DNA of 64,000 nt from Apostichopus japonicus (Eukaryota; Echinodermata; Holothuroidea; Aspidochirotida; Stichopodidae), in assembly GCF_037975245.1 (NCBI RefSeq), contig NC_092564.1, forward strand, positions 10,208,484 to 10,272,483, given 5' to 3'. How positions within the stretch are numbered: the first letter of the stretch is position 1; every line of letters begins with the position of its first letter. The notes beneath the pieces were generated by a model. The model made no database searches. It was not told where the DNA came from and saw only the letters and a program-made list of their open reading frames with translations. Below are positions 36,401 through 47,689 of the stretch, piece by piece. A program made the translations under genes and the position numbers.

Positions 36401-39400
36401 GAACCAAGGATGCAAAAGAGAGTCTCGATCATCAGCTCGTACAGTGCGCGGAGCCATCGCGCCACTGTATGGACTGAGAGATTAGGTGGATTAACTAATA
36501 CTTACAGCTCCCCGTGTAGGCACTTGCTGTAAAAGATCGGCAAAAGACGTCATCACCCGGGGTTCGAACCAAGGATGCAAAAGAGAGTCTCGATCATCAG
36601 CTCGTACAGTGCGCGGAGCCATCGCGCCACTGTATGGACTGAGAGATTAGGTGGATTAACTAATACTTACAGCTCCCCGTGTAGGCACTTGCTGTAAAAG
36701 ATCGGCAAAAGACGTCATCACCCTTGGTTCGAACCAAGGATGCAAAAGCGAGTCTCGATCATCAGCTCGCACAGTGCGCCAAGCCATCGCGCCACTGTAT
36801 GGACTGAGAGATTAGGTGGATTAACTAATACTTACAGCTCCCCGTGTAGGCACTTGCTGTAAAAGATCGGCAAAAGACGTCATCACCCGGGGTTCGAACC
36901 ACGGATGCAAAAGAGAGTCTCGATCATCAGCTCGTACGGTGCGCCAAGCCATCGCGCCACTGTATGGACTGAGAGATTTGGTGGATTAACTAATACTTAC
37001 AGCTCCCCGTGTAGGCACTTGCTGTAAAAGATCGGCAAAAGACGTCATCACCCGGGGTTCGAACCACGGATGCAAAAGAGAGTCTCGATCATCAGCTCGC
37101 ACTGTGCGCGGAGCCATCGCGCCACTGTATGGACTGAGAGATTAGGTGGATTAACTAATATTTACAGCTCCCCGTGTAGGCACTTGCTGTAAAAGATCGG
37201 CAAAAGACGTTATCACCCGGGCTTCGAACCACGGATGCAAAAGAGAGTCTCGATCATCAGCTCGCACAGTGCGCCAAGCCATCGCGCCACTGTATGGACT
37301 GAGATATTAGGTGGATTAACTAATACTTACAGCTCCCCGTGTAGGCACTTGCTGTAAAAGATCGGCAAAAGACGTCATCACCCGGGGTTCGAACCACGGA
37401 TGCAAAAGAGAGTCTCGATCATCAGCTCGCACAGTGCGCGGAGCCATCGCGCCACTGTATGGACTGAGATATTAGGTGGATTAACTAATACTTACAGCTC
37501 CCCGTGTAGGCACTTGCTGTAAAAGATCGGCAAAAGACGTCATCACCCGGGGTTCGAACCACGGATGCAAAAGAGAGTCTCGATCATCAGCTCGCACGGT
37601 GCGCCAAGCCATCGCGCCACTGTATGGACTGAGAGATTAGGTGGATTAACTAATACTTACAGCTCCCCGTGTAGGCACTTGCTGTAAAAGATCGGCAAAA
37701 GACGTCATCACCCGGGGTTCGAACCAAGGATGCAAAAGAGAGTCTCGATCATCAGCTCGTACAGTGCGCCAAGCCATCGCGCCACTGTATGGACTGAGAT
37801 ATTAGGTGGATTAACTAATACTTACAGCTCCCCGTGTAAGCACTTGCTGTAAAAGATCGGCAAAAGACGTCATCACCCGGGGTTCGAACCAAGGATGCAA
37901 AAGAGAGTCTCGATCATCAGCTCGTACAGTGCGCGGAGCCATCGCGCCACTGTATGGACTGAGATATTAGGTGGATTAACTAATACTTACAGCTCCCCGT
38001 GTAGGCACTTGCTGTAAAAGATCGGCAAAAGACGTCATCACCCGGGGTTCGAACCACGGATGCAAAAGAGAGTCTCGATTATCAGCTCGCACAGTGCGCG
38101 AAGCCATCGCGCCACTGTATGGACTGAGAGATTAGGTGGATTAACTAATACTTACAGCTCCCCGTGTAAGCACTTGCTGTAAAAGATCGGCAAAAGACGT
38201 CATCACCCGGGGTTCGAACCACGGATGCAAAAGAGAGTCTCGATCATCAGCTCGTACAGTGCGCCAAGCCATCGCGCCACTATATGGACTGAGATATTTG
38301 GTGGATTAACTAATACTTACAGCTCCCCGTGTAGGCACTTGCTGTAAAAGATCGGCAAAAGACGTCATCACCCGGGGTTCGAACCACGGATGCAAAAGAG
38401 AGTCTCGATCATCAGCTCGTACAGTGCGCCGAGCCATCGCGCCACTATATGGACTGAGATATTAGGTGGATTAACTAATACTTACAGCTCCCCGTGTAGG
38501 CACTTGCTGTAAAAGATCGGCAAAAGACGTCATCACCCGGGGTTCGAACCACGGATGCAAAAGAGAGTCTCGATCATCAGCTCGTACAGTGCGCGGAGCC
38601 ATCGCGCCACTGTATGGACTGAGAGATTAGGTGGATTAACTAATACTTACAGCTCCCCGTGTAGGCACTTGCTGTAAAAGATCGGCAAAAGACGTCATCA
38701 CCCGGGGTTCGAACCAAGGATGCAAAAGAGAGTCTCGATCATCAGCTCGTACAGTGCGCGGAGCCATCGCGCCACTGTATGGACTGAGAGATTAGGTGGA
38801 TTAACTAATACTTACAGCTCCCCGTGTAGGCACTTGCTGTAAAAGATCGGCAAAAGACGTCATCACCCGGGGTTCGAACCAAGGATGCAAAAGCGAGTCT
38901 CGATCATCAGCTCGCACAGTGCGCGGAGCAATCGCGCCACTGTATGGACTGAGAGATTAGGTGGATTAACTAATACTTACAGCTCCCGGTGTAGGCACTT
39001 GCTGTAAAAGATCGGCAAAAGACGTCATCACCCGGGGTTCGAACCACGGATGCAAAAGAGAGTCTCGATCATCAGCTCGTACGGTGCGCCGAGCCATCGC
39101 GCCACTGTATGGACTGAGAGATTTGGTGGATTAACTAATACTTACAGCTCCCCGTGTAGGCACTTGCTGTAAAAGATCGGCAAAAGACGTCATCACCCGG
39201 GGTTCGAACCACGGATGCAAAAGAGAGTCTCGATCATCAGCTCGCACAGTGCGCGGAGCCATCGCGCCACTGTATGGACTGAGAGATTAGGTGGATTAAC
39301 TAATATTTACAGCTCCCCGTGTAGGCACTTGCTGTAAAAGATCGGCAAAAGACGTCATCACCCGGGCTTCGAACCACGGATGCAAAAGAGAGTCTCGATC

Positions 39401-41410
39401 ATCAGCTCGCACAGTGCGCCAAGCCATCGCGCCACTGTATGGACTGAGATATTAGGTGGATTAACTAATACTTACAGCTCCCCGTGTAGGCACTTGCTGT
39501 AAAAGATCGGCAAAAGACGTCATCACCCGGGGTTCGAACCACGGATGCAAAAGAGAGTCTCGATCATCAGCTCGCACAGTGCGCGGAGCCATCGCGCCAC
39601 TGTATGGACTGAGATATTAGGTGGATTAACTAATACTTACAGCTCCCCGTGTAGGCACTTGCTGTAAAAGATCGGCAAAAGACGTCATCACCCGGGGTTT
39701 CAACCACGGATGCAAAAGAGAGTCTCGATCATCAGCTCGTACAGTGCGCCGAGCCATCGCGCCACTATATGGACTGAGATATTAGGTGGATTAACTAATA
39801 CTTACAGCTCCCCGTGTAGGCACTTGCTGTAAAAGATCGGCAAAAGACGTCATCACCCGGGGTTCGAACCACGGATGCAAAAGAGAGTCTCGATCATCAG
39901 CTCGTACAGTGCGCCGAGCCATCGCGCAACTGTATGGACTGAGAGATTAGGTGGATTAACTAATACTTACAGCTCCCCGTGTAGGCACTTGCTGTAAAAG
40001 ATCGGCAAAAGACGTCATCACCCGGGGTTCGAACCACGGATGCAAAAGAGAGTCTCGATCATCAGCTCGCACAGTGCGCGGAGCCATCGCGCCACTGTAT
40101 GGATTGAGATATTAGGTGGATTAACTAATACTTACAGCTCCCCGTGTAGGCACTTGCTGTAAAAGATCGGCAAAAGACGTCATCACCCGGGGTTCGAACC
40201 ACGGATGCAAAAGAGAGTCTCGATCATCAGCTCGCACAGTGCGCGGAGCCATCGCGCCACTGTATGGACTGAGATATTAGGTGGATTAACTAATACTTAC
40301 AGCTCCCCGTGTAGGCACTTGCTGTAAAAGATCGGCAAAAGACGTCATCACCCGGGGTTCGAACCACGGATGCAAAAGAGAGTCTCGATCATCAGCTCGC
40401 ACAGTGCGCCAAGCCATCGCGCCACTGTATGGACTGAGAGATTAGGTGGATTAACTAATACTTACAGCTCCCCGTGTAAGCACTTGCTGTAAAAGATCGG
40501 CAAAAGACGTCATCACCCGGGGTTCGAACCAAGGATGCAAAAGAGAGTCTCGATCATCAGCTCGTACAGTGCGCCAAGCCATCGCGCCACTGTATGGACT
40601 GAGATATTAGGTGGATTAACTAATACTTACAGCTCCCCGTGTAAGCACTTGCTGTAAAAGATCGGCAAAAGACGTCATCACCCGGGGTTCGAACCAAGGA
40701 TGCAAAAGAGAGTCTCGATCATCAGCTCGTACAGTGCGCCAAGCCATCGCGCCACTGTATGGACTGAGATATTTGGTGGATTAACTAATACTTACAGCTC
40801 CCCGTGTAGGCACTTGCTGTAAAAGATCGGCAAAAGACGTCATCACCCGGGGTTCGAACCACGGATGCAAAAGAGAGTCTCGATCATCAGCTCGTACGGT
40901 GCGCCAAGCCATCGCGCCACTGTATGGACTGAGAGATTAGGTGGATTAACTAATACTTACAGCTCCCCGTGTAAGCACTTGCTGTAAAAGATCGTCAAAA
41001 GACGTCATCACCCGGGGTTCGAACCACGGATGCAAAAGAGAGTCTCGATCATCAGCTCGTACGGTGCGCCAAGCCATCGCGCCACTGTATGGACTGAGAT
41101 ATTAGGTGGATTAACTAATACTTACAGCTCCCCGTGTAAGCACTTGCTGTAAAAGATCGGCAAAAGACGTCATCACCCGGGGTTCGAACCACGGATGCAA
41201 AAGAGAGTCTCGATCATCAGCTCGTACGGTTCGCCAAGCCATCGCGCCACTGTATGGACTGAGATATTAGGTGGATTAACTAATACTTACAGCTCCCCGT
41301 GTAGGCACTTGCTGTAAAAGATCGGCAAAAGACGTCATCACCCGGGGTTCGAACAACGGATGCAAAAGAGAGTCTCGATCATCAGCTCGTACAGTGAGCC
41401 AAGCCATCGC
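30460..41410. repeat. Dispersed higher-order duplication, offset 8240 bp then 7910 bp
   Basis: The segment of about 30460-33500 recurs at about 38700-41410. Markers at offset 8240 are GCGCGGAGCA (30681 and 38921), CCACTATAT (31521 and 39761 region), ATCGCGCAAC (31681 and 39921), GGATTGAG (31861 and 40101) and GTGTAAGC (32231 and 40471 region). GAACAACGG, at 33441 and 41351, has offset 7910, so the second copy has lost two monomers after about 40.5 kb. The GAACAACGG/GTGAGCC segment is present again at 43991, 51988 and 55618. Confidence 0.85.
36722..36739. other. Second copy of the CCTTGG-type 18-bp palindrome
   Basis: It lies 6920 bp after the copy at 29802-29819 and shares the following AAGCGAGTCTC variant. 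It is part of the segmental duplication, not an independent origin. It lacks the TGTAATAG change of the first copy. Confidence 0.75.
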
Positions 41411-44086
41411 GCCACTGTATGGACTGAGATATTAGGTGGATTAACTAATACTTACAGCTCCCCGTGTAGGCACTTGCTGTAAAAGATCGGCAAAAGACGT
41501 CATCACCCGGGGTTCGAACCACGGATGCAAAAGAGAGTCTCGATCATCAGCTCGCACAGTGCGCGGAGCCATCGCGCCACTGTATGGACTGAGAGATTAG
41601 GTGGATTAACTAATACTTACAGCTCCCCGTGTAGGCACTTGCTGTAAAAGATCGGCAAAAGACGTCATCACCCGGGGTTCGAACCACGGATGCAAAAGAG
41701 AGTCTCGATCATCAGCTCGTACAGTGAGCCAAGCCATCGCGCCACTGTATGGACTGAGATATTAGGTGGATTAACTAATACTTACAGCTCCCCGTGTAGG
41801 CACTTGCTGTAAAAGATCGGCAAAAGACGTCATCACCCGGGGTTCGAACCACGGATGCAAAAGAGAGTCTCGATCATCAGCTCGCACAGTGCGCGGAGCC
41901 ATCGCGCCACTGTATGGACTGAGAGATTAGGTGGATTAACTAATACTTACAGCTCCCCGTGTAGGCACTTGCTGTAAAAGATCGGCAAAAGACGTCATCA
42001 CCCGGGGTTCGAACCACGGATGCAAAAGAGAGTCTCGATCATCAGCTCGTACGGTGCGCCAAGCCATCGCGCCACTGTATGGACTGAGAGATTAGGTGGA
42101 TTAACTAATACTTACAGCTCCCCGTGTAGGCACTTGCTGTAAAAGATCGGCAAAAGACGTCATCACCCGGGGTTCGAACCACGGATGCAAAAGAGAGTCT
42201 CGATCATCAGCTCGCACGGTGCGCCAAGCCATCGCGCCACTGTATGGACTGAGAGATTAGGTGGATTAACTAATACTTACAGCTCCCCGTGTAAGCACTT
42301 GCTGTAAAAGATCGGCAAAAGACGTCATCACCCGGGGTTCGAACCACGGATGCAAAAGAGAGTCTCGATCATCAGCTCGTACGGTTCGCCAAGCCATCGC
42401 GCCACTGTATGGACTGAGATATTAGGTGGATTAACTAATACTTACAGCTCCCCGTGTAGGCACTTGCTGTAAAAGATCGGCAAAAGACGTCATCACCCGG
42501 GGTTCGAACCACGGATGCAAAAGAGAGTCTCGATCATCAGCTCGTACAGTGAGCCAAGCCATCGCGCCACTGTATGGACTGAGATATTAGGTGGATTAAC
42601 TAATACTTACAGCTCCCCGTGTAGGCACTTGCTGTAAAAGATCGGCAAAAGACGTCATCACCCGGGGTTCGAACCACGGATGCAAAAGAGAGTCTCGATC
42701 ATCAGCTCGTACAGTGAGCCAAGCCATCGCGCCACTGTATGGACTGAGATATTAGGTGGATTAACTAATACTTACAGCTCCCCGTGTAGGCACTTGCTGT
42801 AAAAGATCGGCAAAAGACGTCATCACCCGGGGTTCGAACCACGGATGCAAAAGAGAGTCTCGATCATCAGCTCGTACGGTGCGCCAAGCCATCGCACCAC
42901 TGTATGGACTGAGATATCAGGTGGATTAACTAATACTTACAGCTCCCCGTGTTGGCACTTGCTGTAAAAGATCGGCAAAAGACGTCATCACCCGGGGTTC
43001 GAACCACGGATGCAAAAGAGAGTCTCGATCATCAGCTCGTACAGTGAGCCAAGCCATCGCGCCACTGTATGGACTGAGATATCAGGTGGATTAACTAATA
43101 CTTACAGCTCCCCGTGTAGGCACTTGCTGTAAAAGATCGGCAAAAGACGTCATCACCCGGGGTTCGAACCACGGATGCAAAAGAGAGTCTCGATCATCAG
43201 CTCGCACAGTGCGCGGAGCCATCGCGCCACTGTATGGACTGAGAGATTAGGTGGATTAACTAATACTTACAGCTCCCCGTGTAGGCACTTGCTGTAAAAG
43301 ATCGGCAAAAGACGTCATCACCCGGGGTTCGAACCAAGGATGCAAAAGAGAGTCTCGATCATCAGCTCGTACAGTGCGCGGAGCCATCGCGCCACTGTAT
43401 GGACTGAGAGATTAGGTGGATTAACTAATACTTACAGCTCCCCGTGTAGGCACTTGCTGTAAAAGATCGGCAAAAGACGTCATCACCCGGGGTTCGAACC
43501 ACGGATGCAAAAGAGAGTCTCGATTATCAGCTCGCACAGTGCGCGAAGCCATCGCGCCACTGTATGGACTGAGATATTAGGTGGATTAACTAATACTTAC
43601 AGCTCCCCGTGTAAGCACTTGCTGTAAAAGATCGGCAAAAGACGTCATCACCCGGGGTTCGAACCACGGATGCAAAAGAGAGTCTCGATCATCAGCTCGT
43701 ACGGTGCGCCAAACCATCGCGCCACTGTATGGACTGAGATATTAGGTGGATTAACTAATACTTACAGCTCCCCGTGTAAGCACTTGCTGTAAAAGATCGG
43801 CAAAAGACGTCATCACCCGGGGTTCGAACCACGGATGCAAAAGAGAGTCTCGATCATCAGCTCGTACGGTTCGCCAAGCCATCGCGCCACTGTATGGACT
43901 GAGATATTAGGTGGATTAACTAATACTTACAGCTCCCCGTGTAGGCACTTGCTGTAAAAGATCGGCAAAAGACGTCATCACCCGGGGTTCGAACAACGGA
44001 TGCAAAAGAGAGTCTCGATCATCAGCTCGTACAGTGAGCCAAGCCATCGCGTAACTGTATGGACTGAGATATTAGGTGGATTAACT

Positions 44087-44094
44087 AATACTTA
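44087..44094. repeat. Target-site duplication, left copy (AATACTTA)
   Basis: These are the last 8 bases of satellite before the insertion. They are identical to 47959-47966, where the satellite resumes. The phase arithmetic across the insert supports exactly 8 bp. Confidence 0.88.
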
Positions 44095-44135
44095 ACTAAT
44101 ACAGGGTATGTACTAATACTAATACAGGGTATGTA
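44095..44135 (+). repeat. 18-bp direct repeat at the LINE 5' junction
   Basis: ACTAATACAGGGTATGTA occurs at 44095-44112 and again at 44118-44135, with CTAAT between. ACTAATAC also belongs to the satellite target (TTAACTAATACTTAC), while AGGGTATGTA continues into ORF1 only in the second copy. The structure looks like a junction made by alternate copying of target and element, as in template switching at the end of target-primed reverse transcription. It is not a genuine element 5' end. Confidence 0.7.
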
Positions 44136-44743
44136 ATTTATGCTTGGAAAATGACCATATTATGCGGAATTGCCCCAAATATGTATGCAGGGAATGTAAT
44201 TCACAAGGTCATTGGGAAGCGAAATGTCCACAAGTAAGATGCTTTAAATGTAACGATCTAGGACACAAAAGTTTCAATTGTCCACAAGCCGGAGATGACA
44301 ACAATGATCACCATGGTAACGGTGACCCAGCAACAGGCAGAAACACCATAAGCCCACCTAAGCATGCCAACGTCCAACACACTGACCAACCAAAAGATGA
44401 AGCCATGGACCAGTTATCCCAAACAAAAGGCAGCGCCATTGAGACCAACGAGACTAAAAAGAAGCAAAACGAGAATATAAAGACAACTCAACGAGATGAA
44501 CAAAGACCCACCAAACCAACTCAAGAGGATACTGAGAATACAAAAGCAACTAGAGGAAACAAAGCGACTGAAGACACTAACTCCACCGGTAACAAAACAA
44601 CGTCAGATGAACCAACCATGGAATTACCTCAACATCTGAAACGACAAATGTCTTATGACGAAGGTGAATTTAGAACTGTTAGACTGAAAAAAAAGTCATT
44701 CATTCCAAATCTGCGAAAAGCCAGGAATTCGCAACCTCGCTAA
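44123..44743 (+). CDS. LINE ORF1 protein, N-terminally truncated, three CCHC zinc knuckles
   Basis: This is the retained C-terminal part of an ORF1 (gag-like) nucleic-acid-binding protein, which in such elements packages the element RNA. The frame is open from 44123, after TAA at 44120. The first methionine-like start often chosen, TTG at 44144, would cut the first knuckle, so I extend the frame upstream. Three C-X2-C-X4-H-X4-C knuckles follow one another: CNLC..H..C (first Cys codon 44132), CREC..H..C and CFKC..H..C. After them comes a long polar, Lys/Thr/Glu/Asn-rich, probably disordered tail of about 140 residues ending in a basic stretch (VRLKKKSF). The N-terminal part is missing through 5' truncation, so no natural start codon is present. 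It lies 18 bp before ORF2, in the same frame. Confidence 0.8.
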   Translation, partial: YRVCNLCLENDHIMRNCPKYVCRECNSQGHWEAKCPQVRCFKCNDLGHKSFNCPQAGDDNNDHHGNGDPATGRNTISPPKHANVQHTDQPKDEAMDQLSQTKGSAIETNETKKKQNENIKTTQRDEQRPTKPTQEDTENTKATRGNKATEDTNSTGNKTTSDEPTMELPQHLKRQMSYDEGEFRTVRLKKKSFIPNLRKARNSQPR

Positions 44744-44761
44744 ATAATCAATATTAATATA

Positions 44762-47689
44762 ATGGATAATGTTTGTGAGGACTCAAATGATAACAGTGTT
44801 CTTTGTGAGTATTTTGACGTAGATTCTTACAACAGGTTACCTCCAAATAATTGCCTATCTATGTTCCATTTAAACAGTCGAAGTCTGAACAAAAATTTCA
44901 ACGAAATAAATACCTTTATTTCACTACTAAAGAATGAATTCTCTGTACTTGGCTTCACCGAAACATGGCTAAGTGACCACCCATCACCTCTTATTCATAT
45001 GAAAAATTACAAAATTATAGAAAAACATCGTGTTAATAGAAGGGGTGGCGGTGTCTGCTTATATGTGCACAATGGTTTAAATTTTAAACACCAACCAGAT
45101 CTATCAACATTTAACGATATCATTGAATCCTTATTTATTGAGGCAAACTTGCCAAATTCTAAAGAGAAACTAATTATTGGTATTGTTTATAGACCTCCAA
45201 ATGGTTCTTTAGAACAATTTTATTATAACATGCAAAATATTTGTACTACCATTAATCAGCTAAACTGTACTTCCTACATTATGGGGGATTTTAATATTGA
45301 TTTGTTAGATAAAAACAAATCACGAGAGTTTCTAAATAACCTTTACTCAAATGGTTTCTATCCAACAATATCAAGACCAACCAGAGTGAACAGTACCTCT
45401 TCAACTCTGATTGACAATATTATAACTAATAGTAATTCTAAACTTTCATCAGGTATTTTTGTAACTGATATCACTGATCACTTTCCAGTGTTTGTCAATG
45501 CCCTCGAGACTAATCGCCGACAAAATAATCCCATCTATGCACGTAATTACAGTGATAATAATATAAAAAGTTTCACTTCTGAAATTGGGAAAACTACGTG
45601 GGACAATGTCCTAAACGAACCAGATGTTAATACTGCTTATAATACATTTTACTATTATTTCAATACTACGTATAATAATTGTTTTCCTACTCAAGTGTTC
45701 AATCCAAAAAAGAAACGTACTAAAAAACATCCCTGGATCACTAAGGGCATTTTAAAATCAATCAAAAGGAAGAACATATTATTTAGACGTTATTTGAAGA
45801 ATCCTACTGAACATACTAAGTCTATTTACAAAATGTACCGTAATAAACTAAACCATGTTATACGATATTCCAAACGATTATACTTTTATGATAAATTCAA
45901 GCAGAGTAGAAACAACGTAAACAGTACTTGGAGTACAATTAATGAAATTCTCAATAAAAACGGTAAAGACTCATCATATCCAGCAACATTTAAAAATGAT
46001 GATTGCGAAATTAGCAATGATAATGACATCGCTAGCAACTTTAACAAATACTTTGTAAATCTTGGTTATAACCTTGCTAGTAAGATTAATATTAAACTAA
46101 AAGCGGAACATTTTTTACATAATAATGACAAGGTATGCCATTCCATATTTACATATCCAGTAACAGTAGAAGAAGTTTTAAAAGTTGCTCACACAAATGT
46201 GAAACCAAACAAAGCAGCAGGCTATGATGACTTTAAGCCAGGTATTATCAAACAAGTAATCCCATACATTGTAAAGCCTTTAACTCATCTCTGCAATATT
46301 TCTTTTAACACCGGCATTTTTCCGGATAAGCTTAAAATAGCAAAGGTAAAACCAATCTTTAAAAAAGGAGACCCTAGTCTTTTTGAGAATTACCGCCCTA
46401 TATCTTTATTGTCAGTCTTTTCAAAAATCATTGAACGATTAATGTTTAATCGTATATACAGTTTTCTATGTAAATATAATGTTCTTAATAACGAGCAGTA
46501 CGGATTTCGTCCTGACCATTCTACAGAATTAGCTTTAGCAGATGCAGTCAACAATATTTATAATAGTCTTGATAAGAATAATACCTGTGTAGGCGTATTT
46601 CTCGACCTATCCAAAGCTTTTGACACCATCGATCACAAAATATTACTAAGTAAATTATTTTTTTATGGTATCAGAGGAACAACCCTAAATTGGCTAGATA
46701 GTTATCTTTCAAATAGATACCAGTACACTTTATATAAAAATTCTAAATCTGAACTTGCTAAAATCGCTTGCGGAGTTCCTCAGGGTTCTATACTAGGTCC
46801 ATTACTATTTATAATTTATGTCAATGATATCGTTAATGTCTCCGATATTGCTAAAACAATATTATTTGCCGACGACACAAATATTTTCTTCGATTCCCAA
46901 GATCTACTCTCATCACATAAAACTGTTTCTACTGAACTAACTAAATTTTCCAGCTGGTTTGCAGCAAACAAATTATCTCTTAATATACAAAAAACTAATT
47001 ATATGGTGTTTAATGCTAGTCACTCATTCAGATGGGATCACAGTATTACCATGAATGATAAAATTATTAATCGGGTTAACACGACTAAGTTCTTGGGTGT
47101 ACACATAGACAATAAACTTTCGTGGCGTGATCACATATCAGCAGTCTGTAACAGAGTGGCTAGAAATACTGGTATTTTATGCAAATTAAAACATTATTTA
47201 CCTCCAAATATACTCAGAACACTCTATATAACACTGATTTTACCCCAATTAACTTATTGCACGACTATTTGGTCAGGAACCTATTCTACAAATCTTAATC
47301 ACCTATGTGTCCTCCAGAAGAGAGCTATCCGCCATATATCACATGCTGCACCACGTGATCATACTAGCCCATTATACAAAAGATTAAATTTATTAAAACT
47401 AAATGATATTATAAGAGTCCAGCTTGCAACATTTGCATATAAAGCATGGAATGGATTGCTACCCGAGGCTTTTAAAGATTTTATATATAGTAATAGACTA
47501 ATCCACAACCATCAAACACGCCATTGTAATAACGCCCATGTTTTATCCCAACGAAGTACTTTAAGTTCTTTTAACCCTCGTATTCGTGCTGTAAAAACGT
47601 GGAATAATCTCCAGGATAATGTTAAGAATAAGCCTTCTTACTCTGTATTCAAAAGGAATCTCCAAACTGTAATTATTTCTCACTATTAA
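44762..47689 (+). CDS. LINE ORF2 polyprotein: AP-type endonuclease and reverse transcriptase, 975 aa
   Basis: This is the catalytic protein for target-primed reverse transcription: it nicks DNA and copies the element RNA into the site. The frame is complete, ATG to TAA, with no stop or frameshift. The endonuclease occupies roughly residues 30-245, with N38 (FHLNSRSL), E67 (FTETWL), Y143 in VYRPP, D176/N178 (GDFNID) and D239-H240 (DITDHFPVF). The reverse transcriptase is roughly residues 460-790: NYRPISLLSVFSKIIE (543-558), QYGFRP (579-584), D615 in FLDLSKAFD, GVPQGSILGP (671-680), the catalytic FADDT (702-706) and FLGVHID (777-783). The C-terminal 180 residues are the usual CR1/L2-type thumb-like extension, with TYCTTIWSG and LQKRAIR. 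No RNase H or zinc finger is seen after it. All key residues are present, so the protein could be active, but the copy lacks its 5' end and promoter. Confidence 0.95.
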   Translation: MDNVCEDSNDNSVLCEYFDVDSYNRLPPNNCLSMFHLNSRSLNKNFNEINTFISLLKNEFSVLGFTETWLSDHPSPLIHMKNYKIIEKHRVNRRGGGVCLYVHNGLNFKHQPDLSTFNDIIESLFIEANLPNSKEKLIIGIVYRPPNGSLEQFYYNMQNICTTINQLNCTSYIMGDFNIDLLDKNKSREFLNNLYSNGFYPTISRPTRVNSTSSTLIDNIITNSNSKLSSGIFVTDITDHFPVFVNALETNRRQNNPIYARNYSDNNIKSFTSEIGKTTWDNVLNEPDVNTAYNTFYYYFNTTYNNCFPTQVFNPKKKRTKKHPWITKGILKSIKRKNILFRRYLKNPTEHTKSIYKMYRNKLNHVIRYSKRLYFYDKFKQSRNNVNSTWSTINEILNKNGKDSSYPATFKNDDCEISNDNDIASNFNKYFVNLGYNLASKINIKLKAEHFLHNNDKVCHSIFTYPVTVEEVLKVAHTNVKPNKAAGYDDFKPGIIKQVIPYIVKPLTHLCNISFNTGIFPDKLKIAKVKPIFKKGDPSLFENYRPISLLSVFSKIIERLMFNRIYSFLCKYNVLNNEQYGFRPDHSTELALADAVNNIYNSLDKNNTCVGVFLDLSKAFDTIDHKILLSKLFFYGIRGTTLNWLDSYLSNRYQYTLYKNSKSELAKIACGVPQGSILGPLLFIIYVNDIVNVSDIAKTILFADDTNIFFDSQDLLSSHKTVSTELTKFSSWFAANKLSLNIQKTNYMVFNASHSFRWDHSITMNDKIINRVNTTKFLGVHIDNKLSWRDHISAVCNRVARNTGILCKLKHYLPPNILRTLYITLILPQLTYCTTIWSGTYSTNLNHLCVLQKRAIRHISHAAPRDHTSPLYKRLNLLKLNDIIRVQLATFAYKAWNGLLPEAFKDFIYSNRLIHNHQTRHCNNAHVLSQRSTLSSFNPRIRAVKTWNNLQDNVKNKPSYSVFKRNLQTVIISHY

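Larger units (their letters stand above)
27850..37120. repeat. Dispersed higher-order duplication, offset 6920 bp
   Basis: The segment of about 27850-30200 recurs at about 34770-37120. Shared markers 6920 bp apart are CACCGGGG (28152 and 35072), the CCCTTGG arm (29801 and 36721) and GCACTGTGCG (about 30179 and 37099). 6920 is 42 monomers less 10 bp, and those 10 bp are the deletions lying between. Upstream, the fourth copy of the 8-bp deletion (34479) is only about 0.6 kb from CACCGGGG, against about 1.75 kb in the parental segment (26406-28152). The difference is 7 monomers, including two with a 1-bp deletion, so an internal contraction lies at roughly 34.6-34.8 kb. Confidence 0.85.
1..44094. 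repeat. 165-bp satellite array, left arm (about 267 monomers)
   Basis: The same 165-bp unit repeats head to tail from the first base. For example, the AAGAGAGTCT start recurs at 1, 166, 331, 496 and 661. Copies differ mainly by substitutions at a few recurrent sites: TCGTAC/TCGCAC, GCGCCGAG/GCGCGGAG/GCGCCAAG, GAGAG/GAGAT before ATTAGG, GTAGGC/GTAAGC, and CCACGG/CCAAGG. Counting from AATACTTA at 82 to its copy at 44087 gives 267 monomers minus 50 bp. I can account for all 50 bp as 22 small deletions, all inside about 16.55-35.07 kb. The unit is near nucleosome size, as in many centromeric or heterochromatic satellites, but a centromeric role is inference. There is no unique sequence in this arm and no gene. 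The array starts before the window. Confidence 0.98.
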
